Origin: Phytopseudomonas punonensis
GTDB lineage: Bacteria; Pseudomonadota; Gammaproteobacteria; Pseudomonadales; Pseudomonadaceae
DNA length: 64,000 nucleotides
Assembly (NCBI RefSeq): GCF_900142655.1
Contig: NZ_FRBQ01000003.1
Location: 374,060-438,059 of the forward strand
Reading direction: 5' to 3'
Shown: piece by piece, positions 53,861 through 61,926 of the stretch
Layout: the number at the start of each line of letters is the position of its first letter
How positions within the stretch are numbered: position 1 is the first letter of the stretch
Program-made: the position numbers and the translations under genes
The notes under the pieces: model-generated
The model's database searches: none
The model's input: only the letters and a program-made list of their open reading frames with translations
Told to the model about the DNA's origin: nothing

Positions 53861-55522
53861 CTAATCGATGCTTTCGTGATCGAAAATCTCATGTTGCTCG
53901 ACGATTATATCCAGCGAGCGGTATAGCATTTTGTGTACTTTGAAGTGCTCGGCTCTCTTTATTTCTCCTCGGGTTGCGGATGACTGATCAATGTAAGACC
54001 AGATATAAGTATCTGCAGAGCTGGTTTTGAGGGCAATTGCACCAACCCTATATAGGCAGGAAAACATGGATATTAGTAAGTCGGACTCTTTAATGTTGCT
54101 GTTGGGTTCGTAATATTTTTTTACTACGGCAACACATATGTCGCGAGAGTCACCGTCACTTAGGTTGATCATTACCTCTTCAAGAGAAGTCTCTTTTATT
54201 GATGATTTCGTAAATGTTGCTTTGATGTTTCGTAGTATCTCAATTGTATCCTCGAAGTTTGGGAATACGTCGCCCCATTCTTCCTTTAGAGACTTTAGGC
54301 GCTTTTCTGAATACTGTGCTTCTGCAGCTAACAACGCTCTCCAAGAGACTCTTTCACGATCGTAGGCTATCGCAAAACATTCGTTTATGAACTGTAGCGC
54401 ATCTCTAGGTCTTCTTAATGTTCTTTCTAAAATGAAATTTATAGATGTTTGGCCTCCACCTTTTCGGACTTTTGGAAAGATATCGCTAATGTTGATCAGT
54501 TGCTTTGTGTATTGGCTTTTGAAAACCTCATTTATTCTTTTCTCAATAAGCTGTGTTAGGTCTTCCGGAGACCACTTTAGAGTCAACAAGTAAGATTCAT
54601 ATTTTTCTTGCTGAAAGCCCGAGTCGCGGGTTTGATCAAAAACTTGATCTAGTAAGTCCTTTCTCAACGCGGCGACAATTTTCACCTGGCGGATTTTTCT
54701 AAAGGTTTTTATCTCTTCAATCAAAGCTCTTATGAATCTTACGCGAGTTTCTGTGCTTGCCCATTCTTCATCTAGTTTGTCTATTAAGATGAAGAATTTC
54801 TTTTGGGGGTCTGAGAAGGAATGCTCTGCTAGTAAGTCTAGGACTTCGTTGAGCTTTCTGATTTGTAAGCTGCTGACAACTTGGGTTGCTCTCTGTTTTA
54901 TTTCTATTTTTTCTTGCTCGGAAAGTCGAAGCGCCCCGTCGGAGGTAAGGTTGATTCCTGAGTATTTAACGCCTATTGAATTTTTCGTATCGCTTTCTAG
55001 TTTCCTGGTTATCTCTTTCAAATGTTCATCAGTGTCGAGCCAAAATTTGTTGCCCCATTCATTGAAGTATTCTATTGCCTTTCTTTTTGTTGTGTCTCTA
55101 TTGAAAGCACTAAATAAGCCATCCAGAAATGTTCTGCTGTCGCTTTCTGACTTGATGTCGTAGCGGAGTTTTAGGAATTCAACCGTGAGAACATGGCGCC
55201 ATAGTAATCTATAAAATAAATCAAGACTGACACCCAAAGCATCGAAAAACTGAACGATGTCGGAGCTTTCTAAGAAGCGTATTGATATGTCGTTGGGGTC
55301 AAGCTGGACATGCTTTTGTGCCGTTTTGGATATTTTATATAAAAGTGCGCTTTTTCCTGATCCTGTTCGGCCAAGTATTATGGACGCCGGAGAGTCGACA
55401 TCCATAATTTGATCTAAATACCCATTATCTATAAAGCACTTGTTTAGTAGGTCAGTGTCTGCTTCTGCATCTAGGGCTCCTACTTTTAGATTTCTTGTTA
55501 TTTTTAATATTTTTTCGTCCAT
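53861..55522 (-). CDS. P-loop ATPase (Sll1717-like), AT-rich and probably acquired
   Basis: 553 residues from ATG 55522 with AGGA nine bases upstream. Walker A is ILGRTGSGKSAL (Lys57, Ser58) and Walker B is FFILIDKLDEEW (Asp248, Asp251, Glu252). The LDE-x-W form and general layout are those of the P-loop ATPases named after Sll1717, as I recall them. The remainder is helical with no recognised nuclease or membrane segment. The gene is strikingly AT-rich with many AAA, TTT and ATA codons, unlike its neighbours, which signals horizontal transfer. It follows the Mrr-type nuclease gene by 38 bp on the same strand. A defence role is a hypothesis. Confidence 0.75.
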   Translation of the reverse strand: MDEKILKITRNLKVGALDAEADTDLLNKCFIDNGYLDQIMDVDSPASIILGRTGSGKSALLYKISKTAQKHVQLDPNDISIRFLESSDIVQFFDALGVSLDLFYRLLWRHVLTVEFLKLRYDIKSESDSRTFLDGLFSAFNRDTTKRKAIEYFNEWGNKFWLDTDEHLKEITRKLESDTKNSIGVKYSGINLTSDGALRLSEQEKIEIKQRATQVVSSLQIRKLNEVLDLLAEHSFSDPQKKFFILIDKLDEEWASTETRVRFIRALIEEIKTFRKIRQVKIVAALRKDLLDQVFDQTRDSGFQQEKYESYLLTLKWSPEDLTQLIEKRINEVFKSQYTKQLINISDIFPKVRKGGGQTSINFILERTLRRPRDALQFINECFAIAYDRERVSWRALLAAEAQYSEKRLKSLKEEWGDVFPNFEDTIEILRNIKATFTKSSIKETSLEEVMINLSDGDSRDICVAVVKKYYEPNSNIKESDLLISMFSCLYRVGAIALKTSSADTYIWSYIDQSSATRGEIKRAEHFKVHKMLYRSLDIIVEQHEIFDHESID

Positions 55523-55560
55523 AAACACATTCCTGCGATTATTTCAGCTTGAAAGTAAGG

Positions 55561-56439
55561 TTAGTTACGGTTTGCAATGATTCCTCTGCAGCCTGGCCAG
55601 TTAGTACACCCCCAGAACTCACGACCAATGTTCGGTCCTCGTTTTGCCACGCGTCTGAGCATGGTCGAACTGCAAACCGGGCAGTTGGGCGTCTCGGGTA
55701 TGGTGATCACGGCATTTATTTGCGGCTTGAGCGAAGCTGCTTTAGGCGAAGGCTGAATCGGCGCTCGCTTGGCCGCTGCAATCCATTTCTTCAGTTCAAC
55801 GCCATCTACCAGCCGAATGTTGCGGCCGCTGGCGAAATCCTTTGCTTCAGCAGTAAAGCTGCCTGCTGTGACGACGAAGCCGCCGACAGCGCCGTGGGCA
55901 ACCATCGCGCCGAGGAACTCACGGATGACCGGCACACCAACCTTGATAGCGCGCCACTGTTTGCACTGGACGATATAACGCTCGCCGTGAGGGCTACGCA
56001 GGATCAGATCAACGCCGCCATCCGGCCCGTTGCCCCCGGTTTCGGTGATGCCGTAACCCTGCTGGTGCAGGGCCTCACCAACCAGCCTCTCGAATTCCTG
56101 CCAGGAGATGTTTTCCAGCGTGCGCCCGCTGAGCGTTGCAGCGGCGACTTCAGCGAGCAGTTTGCGGCGGCGGATACGGCCGAAAACCGAAGCGATGGCG
56201 CCGAATATGCAGGCAGCGGGAATGATGTACTGGAACGCCGTTGCCCAGCCGCGAAAAACTGCGCCAGTCAGATGGCCTGAGAATTGGGCCGGGTCGGTCA
56301 AGCGTGGCGGGGTACTAGTCGCGTAGTCATGCAGCCAATACCAGCTAAGCAGCGCCAGCAGGACGCTGAGCCACCAGGGCAGGCGGCTGGCGATAGAGAT
56401 TAGATCTTCGAATACGGAGGTCTTGCGACGTCTGGCCAT
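55561..56439 (-). CDS. membrane-anchored Mrr-type restriction endonuclease with topoisomerase-type zinc finger
   Basis: 292 residues from ATG 56439 with GGGA upstream. Two transmembrane helices (about 22-38 and 64-86), then an Mrr_cat nuclease domain (about 108-222): ISWQEFERLVGEALHQQGYG, GPDGGVDLIL with Asp144, and YIVQCKQW with Gln158 and Lys160, the D-QxK active site. The C-terminus has a zf-C4 topoisomerase-type finger (Cys253, Cys256, Cys278, Cys284; CTNWPGCRG). Its base composition is host-like, unlike the ATPase gene after it. Related membrane nucleases occur on many pseudomonad chromosomes; whether it restricts modified DNA is unknown. Confidence 0.88.
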   Translation of the reverse strand: MARRRKTSVFEDLISIASRLPWWLSVLLALLSWYWLHDYATSTPPRLTDPAQFSGHLTGAVFRGWATAFQYIIPAACIFGAIASVFGRIRRRKLLAEVAAATLSGRTLENISWQEFERLVGEALHQQGYGITETGGNGPDGGVDLILRSPHGERYIVQCKQWRAIKVGVPVIREFLGAMVAHGAVGGFVVTAGSFTAEAKDFASGRNIRLVDGVELKKWIAAAKRAPIQPSPKAASLKPQINAVITIPETPNCPVCSSTMLRRVAKRGPNIGREFWGCTNWPGCRGIIANRN

Positions 56440-56665
56440 CTCGTAACTTCCCTGTCTGCGGCGTTTGCCGGCAGAAGTCATTTCCCTGACTGCCTTGCTG
56501 TTACGCCATGAAGCACCGATTAACAGGTTGCTTCATAAAGCGTGCGGCAAGGATATGGCTTATCGCTATCAACGAGGCCGACGTTAGCCAATCTGCTAGG
56601 TGTCACGCAAGCCATCCGATAGCGGTAGTCGCGTGTTTTTGACGGGAGGGGAAGGGGAGTTGAAG

Positions 56666-56691
56666 TTGGGAGCTCATGGGCGAGCTCCCAA
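56666..56691 (-). terminator. terminator hairpin after the SDR gene
   Basis: TTGGGAGCTC and GAGCTCCCAA form a perfect ten-base stem with a six-base loop, 19 bp past the minus-strand SDR stop. No T run on that strand. Confidence 0.6.
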
Positions 56692-56710
56692 TAGGGGAAG
56701 GTTGTGGTGC

Positions 56711-57772
56711 TTATGGAATCAGCTTGGCTGCACGCAATTGCTCGAATACCGCGAAGAACGCACCGTCGCTGGCCTGGTAGTCGACAAAGCCTAGCTTGCG
56801 GCTTTTCGACATGTCGGTGACCACTTCGATGGGGCGGCCGAGGTCGGCGTCTGTGTGCCACGGCGAAGTCAGGCGCGTGATGTCGGCTTCGGCCAGATCA
56901 TGTTTGGCGACGAGATCGAGCCAGGTGGCGGCGTCACCGGCCATTTGTTCTTCAAGCGGTGCAGGCTGACCATCGAATGGGGCGGCTTCGATGCCGAACC
57001 AGTCCGCGATGCGTTGCCACATCCAGCTCCAGCGGAATACGTCACCGTTTACGATGTTGAGCGCCTGGTTGGCAGCCGCTGGTGTGGTCGAGGCCCAGTG
57101 CAGTTGCTTGGCCAGTTGGCGAGCGTCAGTCATATCGGTGAGGCTGTTCCATTGCACGGCCGAGCCGGGGAAGCGGAACGGGCGGCCGGTTGCGCGGCAT
57201 ACCGAGGCGTAGACGGCGAGGGTAGTCGCCATGTTCATCGCGTTGCCGACCGCCACGCCGGTGATGGTGTGCGGGCGGTGCACGCTCCAGGTGAAACCGT
57301 CGCGTTCGGCGGCGGCGAACACTTCGTCTTCCTGGGCGTAGTAGAAGTTCTCCACATCCAGACGGCCTTGCTCTTCGCGGAACGGCGTTTGCGGCAGGAC
57401 GCCTTTGCCGTAAGCCTCGAATGGGCCGAGGTAATGCTTGAGGCCCGTGACCAGGGCGACGTGCTTGACGCTGCCAGTCGGGCGCAGAGCGTCCAGCACA
57501 TTACGGATCATCGCCGAGTTGACGCGGATGTTCTCCGCTTCGGTGGCCTGGCGCGCCCAGGTCGTCAGGTACACATGGGTCGGCTTCAAGCCTTCGAGGG
57601 CGCTTGCCAGGGAGGCTGGGTCGAGCAGGTCGGCAGCCAGCGGGGTGATGTTGTCAGCAGCCTTGGGGTTACGAGCCAGGCCGGTGACTTGCCAACCCTG
57701 GTCGGCCAGCAGGCGCGATGTGGCGCTACCGACGATACCGCTGACGCCAACGACCAGTGCGTGATTTGCCAT
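56711..57772 (-). CDS. SDR family oxidoreductase (PRISE-like, progesterone 5-beta-reductase type)
   Basis: 353 residues from ATG 57772 with GGAGGA upstream. N-terminal Rossmann motif VVGVSGIVGSATSRLL with the GxxGxxG pattern, then TTWARQATEAENIRVNSAMI, ALVTGLKHYLGPFEAYGKG with the TGxKHY motif and WSVHRPHTITGVAVGNAMNM. This layout is that of the extended SDRs related to plant progesterone 5-beta-reductase/iridoid synthase (PRISE), which reduce enones. The bacterial substrate is unknown. It is divergent from an HxlR regulator 85 bp away. Confidence 0.85.
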   Translation of the reverse strand: MANHALVVGVSGIVGSATSRLLADQGWQVTGLARNPKAADNITPLAADLLDPASLASALEGLKPTHVYLTTWARQATEAENIRVNSAMIRNVLDALRPTGSVKHVALVTGLKHYLGPFEAYGKGVLPQTPFREEQGRLDVENFYYAQEDEVFAAAERDGFTWSVHRPHTITGVAVGNAMNMATTLAVYASVCRATGRPFRFPGSAVQWNSLTDMTDARQLAKQLHWASTTPAAANQALNIVNGDVFRWSWMWQRIADWFGIEAAPFDGQPAPLEEQMAGDAATWLDLVAKHDLAEADITRLTSPWHTDADLGRPIEVVTDMSKSRKLGFVDYQASDGAFFAVFEQLRAAKLIP

Positions 57773-57857
57773 AACATATTCCTCCGTAGAACGAGGCTTG
57801 GCACCATATCGAGGCTGCGCACTCAAACCAAGACGGCACCAAAAGGTAACCACCCCG
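57773..57857. promoter_or_regulatory. divergent promoter region of the SDR and HxlR genes
   Basis: 85 bp between two divergent starts, so it must contain both promoters and the likely HxlR operator. GGCACCA occurs twice in direct orientation (57800-57806 and 57835-57841). Neither copy is a palindrome, so assignment as an operator is tentative. Confidence 0.4.
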
Positions 57858-58238
57858 ATGCAAACCGGCACTCCCGATGAACTATGGCGTGAAGACTGCG
57901 CACCGCGGCGCGTACTGGAACTGTTCGCTACCAAGTGGACGAGCATGATCCTGCACACCTTGCATGCCCGCCACGGCGGTACCGCCCGAACAGGCGTGCT
58001 GCATCGCAGCCTGCCCGGTATCTCCAAGAAAATGCTGGTGCAGACCTTGCGTGAACTGGAAGCCAGCGGCCTGATCAACCGACAGGTTTACGACAGCGTG
58101 CCGCCATCGGTGGATTACTCGCTTACTGAACTGGGCCAGCGTCTGGTCGAGCCTATCGAGATGATCTACGACTGGGCTCGCGACAATGCTCCGGCGCTTG
58201 ATGCACTGCAGCCGCGGCAGACGTCGCGCAGGCGTTGA
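57858..58238 (+). CDS. HxlR-family transcriptional regulator
   Basis: 126 residues from ATG 57858. Winged-helix HxlR features: CAPRRVLELFATKWTSMILH, where Cys14 is the conserved N-terminal cysteine of the family, LPGISKKMLVQTLRELEASG as recognition helix and YSLTELGQRLVEPI. HxlR proteins often sense aldehydes, quinones or thiol stress through that Cys. Divergent from the PRISE-like reductase, its likely target. Confidence 0.9.
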   Translation: MQTGTPDELWREDCAPRRVLELFATKWTSMILHTLHARHGGTARTGVLHRSLPGISKKMLVQTLRELEASGLINRQVYDSVPPSVDYSLTELGQRLVEPIEMIYDWARDNAPALDALQPRQTSRRR

Positions 58239-58286
58239 AATCCTTTCGCTCGCCAATTGCGGCGTGGCGTGCGTGTTATGTGGCAA

Positions 58287-58700
58287 TCAATTGCTATCAC
58301 TTGCTGTGCAGGCCTCATTTCGAACTCGCGCAGCCAGGCACCCACAGGCCGCGCCAGCTGCCAGCGCTACTAGGTAGATGCTGGGCGACTTGAGCAATGG
58401 TGTGCCAGACGTGACGGTCACAAATGTGGCCTGCGCTGCCAAACCGCATATGGCGCCCAGTAGCGCACCAAACTCTCGGATAGTCAGCAATCCGAAAAAA
58501 GCTTTCGTACTCCAGATCGCCACATAGAGAACGCCCGCCAGAGCTGCTGGAATCACTCCGATGCCATAGGCGAACAGCAGAAATAGGCTGTTCAGCTCTA
58601 GAGCATTTCCACCGGCGAGTAACAAAAGCGTCAATGCGCCCACGCCGGGGCCAATGAGCATGAACTGGAGCGGTGGCAGGAGGTATGGCTTTATTAGCAC
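58287..58700 (-). CDS. small integral membrane protein of unknown function
   Basis: About 137 residues from GTG 58700, chosen because AAGG lies ten bases upstream and the hydrophobic region starts soon after; a frame to 58787 is longer but overlaps the upstream gene's stop. Four transmembrane helices are predicted (LLPPLQFMLIGPGVGALTLL and later GVIPAALAGVLYVAIW, FGALLGAICGLAAQATFV, YLVALAAGAACGCLAARV). No family recognised. Confidence 0.55.
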   Translation of the reverse strand: MLIKPYLLPPLQFMLIGPGVGALTLLLLAGGNALELNSLFLLFAYGIGVIPAALAGVLYVAIWSTKAFFGLLTIREFGALLGAICGLAAQATFVTVTSGTPLLKSPSIYLVALAAGAACGCLAARVRNEACTASDSN

Positions 58701-58783
58701 GGGGCACAGCCTTGCGTTGGTAAGAGAGCTTTGGCCTGCTCGCGCTCGGCGGCCTGGTACATCTGGTGAATTATGCGCCGGGC

Positions 58784-59512
58784 TCAAGGATGCCCAATAA
58801 ACCAGTTGAGGTACTCGACCCGCTTTTGCGTCTGCTCCAGCAGGCAGGCCGTGTAGATGGTACCGAAGCCACTCCCTGTGCGTGATTCATGCGTCTCGAA
58901 GTCACAGCTTGCGTCGCGCAGCTTGATCCAGCCTCTCTGCGCCTCTTTTAGATAGCCACCTTGCGTTTGCCCCTGTGCATTGGCTGGAGCACCAGTGGCT
59001 TCATAGCGCGACAGGAGTTTCTGGTACGCGGCATTTAGCTCTTCATCAGATTTTTTCAATTCGACGGTCAAGCACTCATGCATCTCGCTTTCGTTGTTGG
59101 CAGCCTTGCAGGAGGTGGATTGCGGCGCTGAAACAGTGCTGGCGCCACACGGATATGCCTGACGCAGCACACGAAGAATTGCCGGTGCTGCTGGCTTGTT
59201 CCATTCACTCTCAGGAACATCTGGCCCGATGCGCTCGTACAACTGCCAGGGCGCGAGAGTCCCAGGCATGCAGGCTCGCTGCTCTGGTTTCAGCGACGGG
59301 TTCAGTTCCCGTTGGGTATCCATGACTGCATAGAGATAAGACTCGCAGTCGAAATGATGAATGAGGCCATTGGCCGTTTCACCAACCACGGAGCAGGCTT
59401 CCATAAAGTAGTTAAGCGTCACGGTTTCTTGCGGGTACCGCGTTTCCAGCGGGGTGATCGCATTGGCAGCCGAGCTGACTGCAATCAGCATGAGAAGGGC
59501 GGCTTTCTTCAT
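58784..59512 (-). CDS. secreted Rap1a/Tai-like and LprI-like fusion protein
   Basis: 242 residues from ATG 59512 with AAGGA upstream and a signal peptide (MKKAALLMLIAVSSAANA). Residues about 30-130 resemble the Rap1a/Tai immunity fold: YFMEACSVVGETANGLIHHF, CESYLYAVMDTQRELNP, then VLRQAYPCG, with paired cysteines. Residues about 145-235 resemble the LprI lysozyme-inhibitor domain (DUF1311): ECLTVELKKSDEELNAAYQK and GWIKLRDASCDFE. A periplasmic protein combining an immunity-like and an inhibitor-like domain. No toxin gene is adjacent. Fold assignments are by eye. Confidence 0.7.
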   Translation of the reverse strand: MKKAALLMLIAVSSAANAITPLETRYPQETVTLNYFMEACSVVGETANGLIHHFDCESYLYAVMDTQRELNPSLKPEQRACMPGTLAPWQLYERIGPDVPESEWNKPAAPAILRVLRQAYPCGASTVSAPQSTSCKAANNESEMHECLTVELKKSDEELNAAYQKLLSRYEATGAPANAQGQTQGGYLKEAQRGWIKLRDASCDFETHESRTGSGFGTIYTACLLEQTQKRVEYLNWFIGHP

Positions 59513-59603
59513 TTCAACGGTCCTTGTATTGGGCTGGCACCCACGCTCCAGCGTTGATGCCTGATCTGGACTCACTGCGGCCAATGTCTTAGGCACTCAA
59601 GAT

Positions 59604-59951
59604 TCAGTTCCCAGTAGGCGCTGTCTTGGCCTTCACGGGTTGCGGCTTAGCCATCCCTTGTGGCCAATAAACGATGCAGCCGGCCGGGGCATTGCCATAG
59701 CAGTTATTCGCGTTATAGCTGGAAAAGTCTGGCTCGAAGCCCATGTCACGCATGCACATGGCTTGCTCTTGAATCTTTTGCACGCCGGCACTCATGTTGT
59801 CGATGAAGTCGCATTGCTTCAGCGCCGTATCGACGTCGGTTTTGGCGTGCCGGGTGGGCTCCCACATCACCCTTGCAGGCTGTGCCGGTTGGTAGTAGGA
59901 GGCACAGCCAGCAAGGCTGGCGACGATCATCGCGGCAATCAGTTTCTTCAT
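59604..59951 (-). CDS. small lipoprotein of unknown function
   Basis: 115 residues from ATG 59951 with GGGAAG upstream. Lipobox LAGC after MKKLIAAMIVAS, so the mature protein begins at Cys16. Two further cysteine pairs (CDF, MCMRDMGF, NNCYG, AGC) suggest disulfides. No named family. It sits between the SulP transporter and the Rap1a-LprI protein on the same strand, with gaps of about 50 and 90 bp, so all three may be one transcript. Confidence 0.7.
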   Translation of the reverse strand: MKKLIAAMIVASLAGCASYYQPAQPARVMWEPTRHAKTDVDTALKQCDFIDNMSAGVQKIQEQAMCMRDMGFEPDFSSYNANNCYGNAPAGCIVYWPQGMAKPQPVKAKTAPTGN

Positions 59952-60004
59952 GCGTCTGTCTTCCCTGGAGTGACCTGAGGAGGTGAATGCCTGTTGCTCG
60001 GCAA

Positions 60005-61450
60005 TCAAACCGGCTGCATGCCTGCCCGCTTGAGCAGCTGTTTGCAGCGTTCGGACAGGTGCACCACGCGCAGGTGTTTGCCGGCCTTGCTGTAGCGTTC
60101 GCGCAGGGTCATCAGGGCAGCGATGGCCGAGTAGTCGACGAAGCTCAGGTGGCGACAGTCCACGGTAACCTGCTCGGGGTCGTTGGCGGTGTCGAACTGG
60201 TTGAGAAACTGCGTGGTGGAGGCGAAGAACAGGGTGCCGCGTGGCAGGTAGAGTTTGCTGCCGTCGGCTTCCAGGCGGGTTTCGGCGTGCAGTTCGCGGG
60301 CGTGTTGCCAGGCGAAGTTCAGTGCGGCGATGACGATGCCGCAGGACACCGCCACCGCGAGGTCGGTGAGCACGGTGATGATGGTCACGGCGATAATCAC
60401 CAGCACGTCGTTGAGCGGCACCTTGCCGAGCACCCGCAGCGAGGCCCAGGCGAAAGTCTGCTGGGCGACCACGAACATCACGCCGACCAGGGCGGCGAGG
60501 GGAATCAACTCGATCAGCGGTGACAGGAACAGGATGTAGAGCAGAATCATCACCCCGGCGACGATGCCGGACAGCCGGCCGCGGCCGCCGGAGCTGAGGT
60601 TGATCATGGTCTGGCCGATCATCGCGCAGCCGCCCATGCCGCCACACATGCCCGAGGCGATATTGGCCGCGCCCAAGGCCACGCATTCGCGATCCGGGTG
60701 GCCTCGGCTTTCGGTGATTTCATCGGTGAGGTTGAGGGTCAGCAGGGTTTCCAGCAGACCGACCATGGCCATCAATACCGCGTAGGGCAGGATGATCTTC
60801 AGGGTTTCCAGGGTCCAGGGAATCTGCGGCAGCGCCGGCACCGGCAGGTTGCCGGCGATCTTGGCCATGTCACCCAGGGTGTGGGTGGGCAGGTGCAGGA
60901 AGTAGGTCAGCAGCCCGACGGTAAGGATTGCCGCCAAGGCCGGCGGAATGGCTTTGGTCAGGCGCGGCAGGATATAGACGATGGCCATGGTCAGCGCCAC
61001 CAGGCCGATCATCAGGTACAGCTCGTTGCCCTCGATCCACTGGCCGCCACGCTGGAAGTGCTCCAACTGCGCGGTGGCGATGACGATGGCCAGGCCGTTG
61101 ACGAAGCCGAGCATCACCGGGTGCGGCACCATGCGCACCAGCTTGCCCAGGCGCAGCAAGCCGAAGGCCAGCATGATCAAACCGCCAAGTAGCACAGTGG
61201 CCAGCAGGTACTCGACGCCGTGTTGCACCACCAGCGCGACGATCACCACGGCCATGGATCCGGCCGCGCCGGAGATCATCCCGGGGCGGCCGCCGAACAG
61301 GGCGGTGATCAGGCAGATGAAGAAGGCGCCATACAGCCCCATCAACGGGTTGACCTGGGCCACCAGGGCGAAGGCGATGCACTCGGGCACCAGCGCGAAC
61401 GAGGACGTGAGACCGGCCAGGACATCGGCGCGCAGACGGGCGATTTTCAT
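60005..61450 (-). CDS. SulP-family anion transporter with STAS domain
   Basis: 481 residues with AGGT upstream of ATG 61450. The membrane domain has the SulP pattern: ADVLAGLTSSFALVPECIAF, GLYGAFFICLITALFGGRPG, SGAAGSMAVVIVALVVQHGV and GMCGGMGGCAMIGQTMINLS. The C-terminal STAS domain (about 385-475) reads VTVDCRHLSFVDYSAIAAL. SulP proteins carry sulfate, bicarbonate or dicarboxylates; which one cannot be read here. Conserved Gly-rich first helices are intact. Confidence 0.9.
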   Translation of the reverse strand: MKIARLRADVLAGLTSSFALVPECIAFALVAQVNPLMGLYGAFFICLITALFGGRPGMISGAAGSMAVVIVALVVQHGVEYLLATVLLGGLIMLAFGLLRLGKLVRMVPHPVMLGFVNGLAIVIATAQLEHFQRGGQWIEGNELYLMIGLVALTMAIVYILPRLTKAIPPALAAILTVGLLTYFLHLPTHTLGDMAKIAGNLPVPALPQIPWTLETLKIILPYAVLMAMVGLLETLLTLNLTDEITESRGHPDRECVALGAANIASGMCGGMGGCAMIGQTMINLSSGGRGRLSGIVAGVMILLYILFLSPLIELIPLAALVGVMFVVAQQTFAWASLRVLGKVPLNDVLVIIAVTIITVLTDLAVAVSCGIVIAALNFAWQHARELHAETRLEADGSKLYLPRGTLFFASTTQFLNQFDTANDPEQVTVDCRHLSFVDYSAIAALMTLRERYSKAGKHLRVVHLSERCKQLLKRAGMQPV

Positions 61451-61516
61451 GGGTTACCTGAATCGAGCAAGACGGACACCCGGCAGCAGGCGGGGCGTAA
61501 TACGGCCTGTGCGGCC

Positions 61517-61676
61517 TTAGAACCTGTTCAAAGTCTGCTGCGCGTCGGCACTGCGGCGTTAAAAACAGGCTCGGACTGCTCATTTACAGCTCGTAAACTC
61601 CGCGTCCTCGCCTGTTTTTGCGGGGGCGCCTAGCCCTTGCATTGCTCTAGCTCGCAAGACTTTGAACAGGCTCTTA
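61517..61676. repeat. 160-bp inverted-repeat element (MITE-like)
   Basis: Ends TTAGAACCTGTTCAAAGTCT (61517-61536) and AGACTTTGAACAGGCTCTTA (61657-61676) are inverted copies differing at two of 20 positions. The interior has AAAAACAGGC (about 61561) and GCCTGTTTTT (about 61610) as a nested inverted repeat. It codes for nothing. No flanking duplication could be confirmed by eye. It lies upstream of fabV, in the 476-bp gap with the SulP gene. Confidence 0.75.
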
Positions 61677-61878
61677 GAACTGGAAGGCTTGCGATGGTAA
61701 GGAATCGCCGTCGCGAAGGCCAGTGCCGGGGATCTGACCGCTGCCGCGTTGCGGGGTTTCGCTGCGTTCGACCTGGCACCGAACAGCACTGCGACAACAA
61801 GACTGGCCGGCAAAATGTGGCCTGGCTGGCTTTTGGAGCGACCAATAGGTCTAATCTCCTTTTTCTCCGGCGACTAAT

Positions 61879-61894
61879 CGACAGTAAACTGTCG
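61879..61894 (+). promoter_or_regulatory. palindromic operator candidate upstream of fabV
   Basis: CGACAGT-AA-ACTGTCG is a perfect seven-base dyad, 33 bp before the fabV start. Its shape is typical of a TetR-type or similar dimeric regulator site. It is flanked by GGCG and GCC, which extends the potential hairpin. No regulator is assigned. The 200 bp between the 160-bp repeat and this site hold no gene I can support. Confidence 0.6.
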
Positions 61895-61926
61895 CCTGCC
61901 CAAAAAACGATGACGAGGTAAACGCG

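Noticed and set aside
59951..60686. Long minus frame extending the small lipoprotein upstream into the SulP gene
   Set aside because: The extension is an Arg-rich shadow of the SulP gene; the lipoprotein signal peptide fixes the start at 59951.
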